In this document: positions 58,401 through 64,000 of the stretch, in pieces
Position numbering within the stretch: position 1 is the first letter of the stretch
Layout: each line of letters starts with the position of its first letter
Virus record (IMG/VR): IMGVR_UViG_3300047319_000410
Span: 1-64,000 of that record
Reading direction: 5' to 3' (one strand)
Source of the DNA: a virus
DNA length: 64,000 bases
The notes under the pieces: generated by a model
What the model was told of the DNA's origin: nothing
Seen by the model: the letters and a program-made list of their open reading frames with translations, nothing else
Database searches by the model: none
Translations under genes and position numbers: made by a program

Positions 58401-61400
58401 TTAATTAATTCGTCCTAGTTCAAATATATTCGCAGAGTAAAATCCACCACCATCGGCTCCTTCACTATCCAATCCCTCTCCACCCCTATTATTTTTAGCT
58501 TTATATATCATAATCTGTCTTCCTGTGCCTGACTTATTTAAAGATAAATGCTTAGCGTTTGCAAATGTATTAGCCGCAGATTCATCCAAAAATATTCTTC
58601 CTATGGTTGAATCCAACATCGCACTAGCATAATAAAATCCAGATAAAGTGCTAGCTGCGCCATAAATAGTATCATCTGCAATAGCCACCAATGTAGCAGA
58701 AGGATTATATCCTTGTGCAAAAGATTGATATACAAGTCCTAGGGCTGAAGTAGTATAATTTAAACTCTTAGCAAGTGTAAAGGGTGAAAGATAAATTCTA
58801 AATGGCCCATAATTAGATTTACTAGCCCCAGGCCTAACTATTGATGATCCACCAAATAAATCTAATATGCTTTGGGATGAACTATCTGGAGTCCCTGCTG
58901 GAGCCCCATAAGCCACAACTCCAGCCCCAGAACTATAAACAGAACTAGGCCCATCATAACCAGCACCAGATGGATATAATCCACTAACACTTAGATAAGC
59001 TGCTCTTAATTTTGAGGTATCAGCAATATTCCAAATAAATAATTGTTCAAAATTATCTGTTGAATCATAATGTATTCCACTAACATTACCAAATCCCATA
59101 GGGAAATTTACATTGTGCAAATTTACTAAACTATCGGTAACTGCTCTTACACATACCCCACCTTCGCTTATAGCACTTTGAGCCCCTAAAGTACTTGTTC
59201 CTATTTGTAATGGATTAGTAACAGTTGCAAAAGCTAATATAGTATTTTGTGGATTAGGGTAAAATTGTAAAAATCCAGCAGAAACATAAGAAGCATTACT
59301 ATAAGAATTTTTACTCATATCACTAATAGCAACATCTGGGTTGGATCCCCAATGAGTAGTAAAATCTCCTAAATCTTTAGCATCTAATATAGAGTTATGA
59401 TTTAATACTATACAAGCTCTAGTAGAATGAAATTCTGCTTTAGTATGATTTGTAGTATCTACTAAATTCCAACCACTAACATCAACGGAACCTGAGTCTA
59501 GTCTTGGGGGATTAATAAAGATTGTAGAATTATTTTCTGCTAAACAATCAACACCAAATTGTGCTACTTTAGTTGGACCAGTAAATTCAATTTCTGATTC
59601 TCCACTAATAAATACCCCAGCATTATATTGTTGGGTGCTTATTGTTCCAGGGCCTATTATAAAAGTAGCATAAAGTCCAGATCCTCTACAAATTATATTA
59701 GAATTTCTCTTAGCAGATATAGCAGCACCATAAATTGGACCATCATAACCTCTCGGAGCAGCACCAGTATATTCAAGTGTAGCACCATTTAAATGTACAA
59801 ATTCTGCTTGTGTGCCATAAACATCTATCCCTGGTAATAAATGCTTAATACTTCCACTATTATCCCCAGGAGAAATAGCGTGAGAACTTACTGAATAAAA
59901 TCTACCATATACTGAAGGCATATTTGTAGTTTTAGTAGGTAAGATGGTAGAATTTCTAGCAACTATATTTTGACCATTTCTATCTAAATAAAATTGTTGA
60001 AAATCTGTAATTGAAGGTGCAAAAGACGATAAATTAGAATTATAAATTAAATGAGAATTATTTAAACTTAATCCAAAACTTTTTTGTCTATCAATTCCAA
60101 ATTCTTGTAAATTGAAATTAGAATTAACTCCAATTATGCCAACATTATTACAGAATACATCCGGTCTTCCATTAAATTTAAATATAGAACTATTACCTCT
60201 AATACCTATCTTATTATTATAATAAGATTGTAACCAGAGGGTGGACCCTAGGACGCTACTGCTACTCCTTGAGAATCCTCCCCCTATCACTGAATTATAA
60301 GCATCTAATCCAACTCCATTCCTGGAGAATGCTAATAATATATCATCATTTTGAGCATAATTAGTATTAGAACTTAAGTTAAGTTCTGTGTTTACTAATT
60401 TAACTCCTGCGCCTTCATCTAATGAAGGTCTAACTGATGCACTTAAAGCATAGTTTCTATATCCTATTACTCCTCTAGAGAATATTACTTTAGAGTTTGT
60501 TGCCTTGTACCCAGATTCAGTACTTCGCATTGAAGCACAATTTTCAATTATTACATTTGAGTTATTAATCTCAAACCCATTATTAGTAGTATGTACGTTA
60601 ACATCTCCTCCGTCTACACACAGTCCTCTAAGATAAATAGGACCATCACAATTTTCTATTTTAATACTGTTAAAGTAATTACCATATACTAGAATTTCAA
60701 CTGCGTCACTTATAGCAGCATTAGTTCGTTTAATTTCTGTAATACCATCAATTCCATATACAGGAAGAACATCCCCAGTAGTAACAGATGCATCTTGAGT
60801 ACTTCCAAATACACTTCCAGCATTAAAAGTAAATATATTATTAGCTACTGTAGTTAATCCAGCAGAGTTTACCACGACTGTCATTCTATCAGTCTTTTGG
60901 CCCCCAGGTTTAGAAACAAATATTCTATTAGTAGTATTATAACTACCATCTCCAGCACCAGATAATATAGTTGTTCCAAGACTTACTGTAGATGTATTAA
61001 GAAGAGTATTTTTTAAATCTAGAGAAGATACAGCAGAAACAAAGATTTGACCATCTACCGTAACTAATCCATTAACTATAGCAGATGCTTGAACTGTTCT
61101 TCCATAACATCTATTAATAATTTCTAATACACCATTTTTAGTAATTTTAATATTATTTAAATTTAATGAACTTAAAGCACCAAAAGTTGCAATCTCAATT
61201 TGCATTGGAAATGATATAACTTCTGGTATTGCATTTACTAAATCTGATATTACAGTAAATACATTTTGAACACTATTAGGATTTGAACCAGAAAGGACGT
61301 AACTTATTCCAGGTATTGAAGAGGTCGGGAATCCCATCCTCTCAAAATTAAATTGAGTTCTAGTCTCTAAGTCATAAATAGGTAAATTATCCTGTTCCCA

Positions 61401-61508
61401 ATTATAAAAAGATGATGAATCAAATTTATAAACACTAGGTACCCAAGTATTTCCTACTTTAGATGAACCACCATTTCCTGTAAAAGTATCATTAATATCA
61501 AAGGCCAT
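58401..61508 (-). CDS. Large fibre/tailspike protein with beta-helix repeats
   Basis: A 1035-residue protein. After the W-x-x-DNLP N-terminal motif (about residues 36-49), residues 100-650 have many short beta repeats with N/S/G turns (e.g. NNSNVIIENCASMRS, RNSTILPTKT), the pattern of right-handed parallel beta-helix tailspikes. The C-terminal third is Gly/Ser/Ala-rich. Such proteins recognise or cleave surface polysaccharides. No catalytic residues could be identified. It likely determines host range. Confidence 0.7.
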   Translation of the reverse strand: MAFDINDTFTGNGGSSKVGNTWVPSVYKFDSSSFYNWEQDNLPIYDLETRTQFNFERMGFPTSSIPGISYVLSGSNPNSVQNVFTVISDLVNAIPEVISFPMQIEIATFGALSSLNLNNIKITKNGVLEIINRCYGRTVQASAIVNGLVTVDGQIFVSAVSSLDLKNTLLNTSTVSLGTTILSGAGDGSYNTTNRIFVSKPGGQKTDRMTVVVNSAGLTTVANNIFTFNAGSVFGSTQDASVTTGDVLPVYGIDGITEIKRTNAAISDAVEILVYGNYFNSIKIENCDGPIYLRGLCVDGGDVNVHTTNNGFEINNSNVIIENCASMRSTESGYKATNSKVIFSRGVIGYRNYALSASVRPSLDEGAGVKLVNTELNLSSNTNYAQNDDILLAFSRNGVGLDAYNSVIGGGFSRSSSSVLGSTLWLQSYYNNKIGIRGNSSIFKFNGRPDVFCNNVGIIGVNSNFNLQEFGIDRQKSFGLSLNNSHLIYNSNLSSFAPSITDFQQFYLDRNGQNIVARNSTILPTKTTNMPSVYGRFYSVSSHAISPGDNSGSIKHLLPGIDVYGTQAEFVHLNGATLEYTGAAPRGYDGPIYGAAISAKRNSNIICRGSGLYATFIIGPGTISTQQYNAGVFISGESEIEFTGPTKVAQFGVDCLAENNSTIFINPPRLDSGSVDVSGWNLVDTTNHTKAEFHSTRACIVLNHNSILDAKDLGDFTTHWGSNPDVAISDMSKNSYSNASYVSAGFLQFYPNPQNTILAFATVTNPLQIGTSTLGAQSAISEGGVCVRAVTDSLVNLHNVNFPMGFGNVSGIHYDSTDNFEQLFIWNIADTSKLRAAYLSVSGLYPSGAGYDGPSSVYSSGAGVVAYGAPAGTPDSSSQSILDLFGGSSIVRPGASKSNYGPFRIYLSPFTLAKSLNYTTSALGLVYQSFAQGYNPSATLVAIADDTIYGAASTLSGFYYASAMLDSTIGRIFLDESAANTFANAKHLSLNKSGTGRQIMIYKAKNNRGGEGLDSEGADGGGFYSANIFELGRIN

Positions 61509-61520
61509 AGTTAAAATTTC

Positions 61521-62099
61521 CTAGAATTGCAATGTCCATCTAAACACAAGGTTGAAAGAATTACTCTTAGTTATTGTTGGGAAACTCTTGTAAGCTGCTA
61601 ATATAGCCGCAGGTACTACTCTACTTAATGGATTTTTAATAAAAATACCAATCTCATTTAAAGCTATTCCATTAGAACTATTCTCGTCTATAGAAAGAGT
61701 ATATCTAACAGAAGAATCAGTTACTCTAGTTACTTGATTAAATGGAATTACTAAAAATGGTAGATTCTGTACTATGACTCCATTTTTAATCTGATCTATG
61801 GTAGCAACTACTAAAGCTGCATTTGTCCCATATTGAGCAGCAGTTAAAGGAGAACTTAATTGATAAGTACTTGAAACTTCTAAAGCCGAAGTACCTGAAG
61901 TTCCTAACTGAAAGTAAGTAATCTGATAGTCAGTTATTAAATTAGATCCCGCTCCTTGGAATAAGAGAGATAGACCTACACCCATTCCCGATACGATTAT
62001 ATTATGATCGTCATGATATAATTCTTCTCTACCATCTCTATATTGTTTAAAGATTTGTAAATGACCAGACATTTCGAGTTTATCATTAAAATTAAACAT
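61521..62099 (-). CDS. Baseplate/fibre-associated protein A
   Basis: A 192-residue protein sharing with the next gene an N-terminus G-H-L-Q-I-F-K-Q-Y-R-D-G-R-E-E-L-Y, and a C-terminal aromatic strand (FNLVFRWTLQF). The pattern I-[FY]-K-x-x-x-DG-x-E-x-L with N-x-I-V occurs in T4-like structural proteins. Probably a baseplate or fibre connector. Confidence 0.65.
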   Translation of the reverse strand: MFNFNDKLEMSGHLQIFKQYRDGREELYHDDHNIIVSGMGVGLSLLFQGAGSNLITDYQITYFQLGTSGTSALEVSSTYQLSSPLTAAQYGTNAALVVATIDQIKNGVIVQNLPFLVIPFNQVTRVTDSSVRYTLSIDENSSNGIALNEIGIFIKNPLSRVVPAAILAAYKSFPTITKSNSFNLVFRWTLQF

Positions 62100-62136
62100 A
62101 ATTAACTTATATACCTTATCTAGGTTAAATCTTAAA

Positions 62137-63129
62137 TTAGAAGAATATCCTCCACACTATTTTAAGTAAAGCTACCGGAGGATTTCCTGTTGGTAATAAA
62201 TCGCTCTCCGCTGTAGTTAAATCTCTTAAGAATGACTTTTTAGAAAATAATTTAAATGGAATAGAAGAAGGATAAGTAGTAAAATTAAACGGTGCTGAGG
62301 AAGTTTGTAATAATAATTTTGTATTAATAGCCCACAAACCTAAACTATAAATTCCACCATATAATTGTAATAACTCCATATCTCCGTCATACATTTGAGT
62401 TATATAAGCTACTTCCCTTAAAGAAGAGAACGTAGAGTTAGAAGATACAATAAAATTACCATCTATATTAGTTTGGGCTGAGGCTGCGTAGTTTAATTTA
62501 ACATAACCTCTATAATCCATTGTGCCTCTTAAATTATAAGCCCCCATACACTTATTATATTGTCCTATAGTAGTGTTATTATAAGAGCTAACATGCACGG
62601 AAGTTCCGCTTCCCTGAGACACGGGCCAACACCCGGAAGCTATAGCCTGAGCGGCTGTGAGTCCTAATTGAGAGGAAAACTGAATGAAATTAGGTAGTTG
62701 ATAGAAGGTCGCAGAGGAGTCATAAGGATAGATTCCAGGCTCTAAAACCTTATCTATAGGACTAGGATAAGTTGGAAGCCCATGAACATTAGTATATCCC
62801 TTATGATAACCAGCAGCGGATACCCATGAATAAGGTACATTATTGCTATCTGTGCTTGGTCTTGTAGTACCATCTAATACAGTAAAAGTAGATCCATGTA
62901 AATTACCATAATAAGAGGATGCATCTTTACCAAAAGAAATAGCCTGAACAGTCCAGTTAGAAGTATTTAAAACCGCAGATGCAGTAGGTATATTAGCTAT
63001 AAAAGGAGGAATGGTCATCATTTCCGCAATTATTTTGCGTGCTTCATCTACAATAAGATTTCCCTCTTTATGGACTAGCCTTTCGGTTCCATCTTGGAAA
63101 ACTTTATAAATTTCTACTTGTCCATTCAT
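62137..63129 (-). CDS. Baseplate/fibre-associated protein B
   Basis: A 330-residue paralogue of the 192-residue protein: GQVEIYKVFQDGTERLVHKEGN at the start (in two parts) and LKIVWRIFF at the end, with a different, larger middle containing SFGKDASSYYG. The shared ends suggest interchangeable modules with a fixed attachment frame. It touches the partial right-edge gene by 1 base. Confidence 0.65.
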   Translation of the reverse strand: MNGQVEIYKVFQDGTERLVHKEGNLIVDEARKIIAEMMTIPPFIANIPTASAVLNTSNWTVQAISFGKDASSYYGNLHGSTFTVLDGTTRPSTDSNNVPYSWVSAAGYHKGYTNVHGLPTYPSPIDKVLEPGIYPYDSSATFYQLPNFIQFSSQLGLTAAQAIASGCWPVSQGSGTSVHVSSYNNTTIGQYNKCMGAYNLRGTMDYRGYVKLNYAASAQTNIDGNFIVSSNSTFSSLREVAYITQMYDGDMELLQLYGGIYSLGLWAINTKLLLQTSSAPFNFTTYPSSIPFKLFSKKSFLRDLTTAESDLLPTGNPPVALLKIVWRIFF

Positions 63130-64000
63130 TATTGACTAATATCTATTGAAGTATAAGCTCCATTAAAAGTCCCACCAGAAGTAGAGTGGGGGGTCCATTC
63201 TGGGTGAATCCTATAATTTATTCTACTCCCCCCACTAACATCAAACATTCCAGAAGTAGTTGGTGCATAACGAGATCCAGGCCCCTCTGAACAATAATTA
63301 AAAAATCTAACTACATTAGTAACTTCATCCTGTGTATATTCTGAAACTCTATTATTTTCTGTTACATCTATTATACTTATCTCATCAAATATCTGATAAT
63401 AATTTCCTGTGATATTTGGTACCGTAAAAATATCTAAAATATAGTTTTGATTTAATCTATGAACTGGTCCAAGAGTTTTAGAATATGAATCTAGAGCTAT
63501 AATTTTAGAATTCATAGTATTAAAAGATAAGCCTACATTAGTAAAGTTTGCCTGTATTATAGGTATATTTCCTACTCCATTTATTACTGTTCCTTGTATT
63601 GTTACATTTTCATAACACGCAGAAACTATAGTATTATTACCCCCTGGGAACGTGGGAGTAGCTAAAGGAAACGAAACTAATTTAGCTAAGTTATTATTAA
63701 TATATGCTAAAGAAGATAAAAGTGTATAAGGAGTAGAAATCCATAAATTTTTATCAAAGTTATAAGACCAAGAAACTCCATTTTCTATTCCGGTATGTAA
63801 CCATACTCCTAATATACTTCCTCCTATTTGATCTCCAGTATAAGTTCCAGGAAGTACATTTATATTTAAATTAAAATTATGTTCTGGAATAAGAGTATTT
63901 CTAGAGGGGCCATATGCACTTAAATTAAATCTTAGTCTTGGGGCACCATTTAAAGCAGTTACTTTTATAAGAGGATTTCTAACAAAGAAATCTTCTTCAA
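63129..64000 (-). CDS. Virion protein, 5' end outside the window
   Basis: The frame is open from the stop at 63129 to the right edge, at least 289 residues. An internal ATG at 63515 would give only 128 residues, but the frame continues upstream without a stop (e.g. WLHTGIENGVSWSYNF, PLIKVTALNGAPRLRFNL), so the real start lies beyond 64000. Beta-rich, Asn/Ser/Gly-rich, with no charged helices, typical of phage fibre or baseplate proteins. Confidence 0.75.
   Translation of the reverse strand, partial: EEDFFVRNPLIKVTALNGAPRLRFNLSAYGPSRNTLIPEHNFNLNINVLPGTYTGDQIGGSILGVWLHTGIENGVSWSYNFDKNLWISTPYTLLSSLAYINNNLAKLVSFPLATPTFPGGNNTIVSACYENVTIQGTVINGVGNIPIIQANFTNVGLSFNTMNSKIIALDSYSKTLGPVHRLNQNYILDIFTVPNITGNYYQIFDEISIIDVTENNRVSEYTQDEVTNVVRFFNYCSEGPGSRYAPTTSGMFDVSGGSRINYRIHPEWTPHSTSGGTFNGAYTSIDISQ

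Noticed and set aside
63129-63515. A complete 128-residue gene at the right edge
   Set aside because: The frame is open through the edge with virion-like protein sequence; the internal ATG has no reason to be the start.
1-64000. CRISPR array, insertion sequence, integrase or attachment site
   Set aside because: No direct-repeat array, transposase-like protein, or integrase motif was found on either strand.

Overview
The window is a piece of an AT-rich, tailed, contractile bacteriophage (a myovirus distantly related to T4), seen almost entirely in coding strand minus. The evidence is a T4-type head set (major capsid gp23, core scaffold gp22, prohead protease gp21), neck and tail set (gp13, gp14-like, gp15-like, sheath gp18, tube gp19, PAAR tip) and T4-type recombination and replication set (UvsX, gp32-like ssDNA-binding protein, gp41-like helicase, gp46/gp47, a gp55-like sigma factor). 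Instead of a T4 family B polymerase it has an SPO1-like uracil-DNA-glycosylase/exonuclease/family A polymerase, and nucleotide supply includes a class II (cobalamin-dependent) ribonucleotide reductase. The host cannot be named from the sequence. No integrase, CRISPR array or insertion sequence was seen.

Layout, left to right. 0-4.2 kb: a ClpB-like AAA+ protein, a run of small genes, UvsX, a tRNA-Asn and a second, aberrant tRNA-like sequence. 4.2-22.8 kb: an unusually large glycan and surface-chemistry cassette, about 23 tightly overlapping genes: a GDP-sugar pathway (Gmd, a ColD/RfbH-type PLP 3-dehydratase, a Fcl/ColC-type reductase), glycosyltransferases of several types including three tandem paralogues, two thiamine-diphosphate E1 alpha/beta pairs, two cobalamin-binding radical SAM enzymes, a methyltransferase, a cupin, a PfpI-like protein and an epimerase. 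22.9-38.3 kb: lipoprotein, ssDNA-binding protein, helicase, dCMP deaminase, ribonucleotide reductase, gp46/gp47, MazG, a DNA polymerase split over three genes, and the only two plus-strand genes (gp55-like sigma factor and a Holliday-junction-resolvase-like nuclease). 38.3-64 kb: virion genes, namely an 830-residue unknown, tube, sheath, a gp15-like/esterase fusion, neck, HNH endonuclease, capsid, scaffold, protease, three very basic proteins, an acidic protein, PAAR tip, and large baseplate/fibre proteins. The last one runs off the right edge.

The strongest unusual points are these. (1) The PLP enzyme has His195 where aminotransferases carry the Schiff-base lysine, which with the adjacent Gmd and Fcl/ColC-like genes predicts GDP-colitose (a 3,6-dideoxyhexose) made by a phage. 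(2) The polymerase is cut inside its exonuclease domain and again before the palm, with two small genes inserted at the cuts. (3) Very basic proteins next to the prohead protease repeat a motif that fits the T4 protease cleavage rule, so they look like packaged, processed internal head proteins. (4) A gp15-like tail protein is fused to an alpha/beta-hydrolase-type esterase. (5) Several small genes of 26-57 residues fit exactly between neighbours by stop/start overlaps. (6) Three genes have TATAAT exactly five bases before their start codon, which suggests leaderless transcripts.

Start codons were moved from the longest open frame where a TAATG, TAGTG or ATGA junction or a paralogue favoured a shorter protein. 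All functional calls rest on motifs read by eye. No database search was possible.
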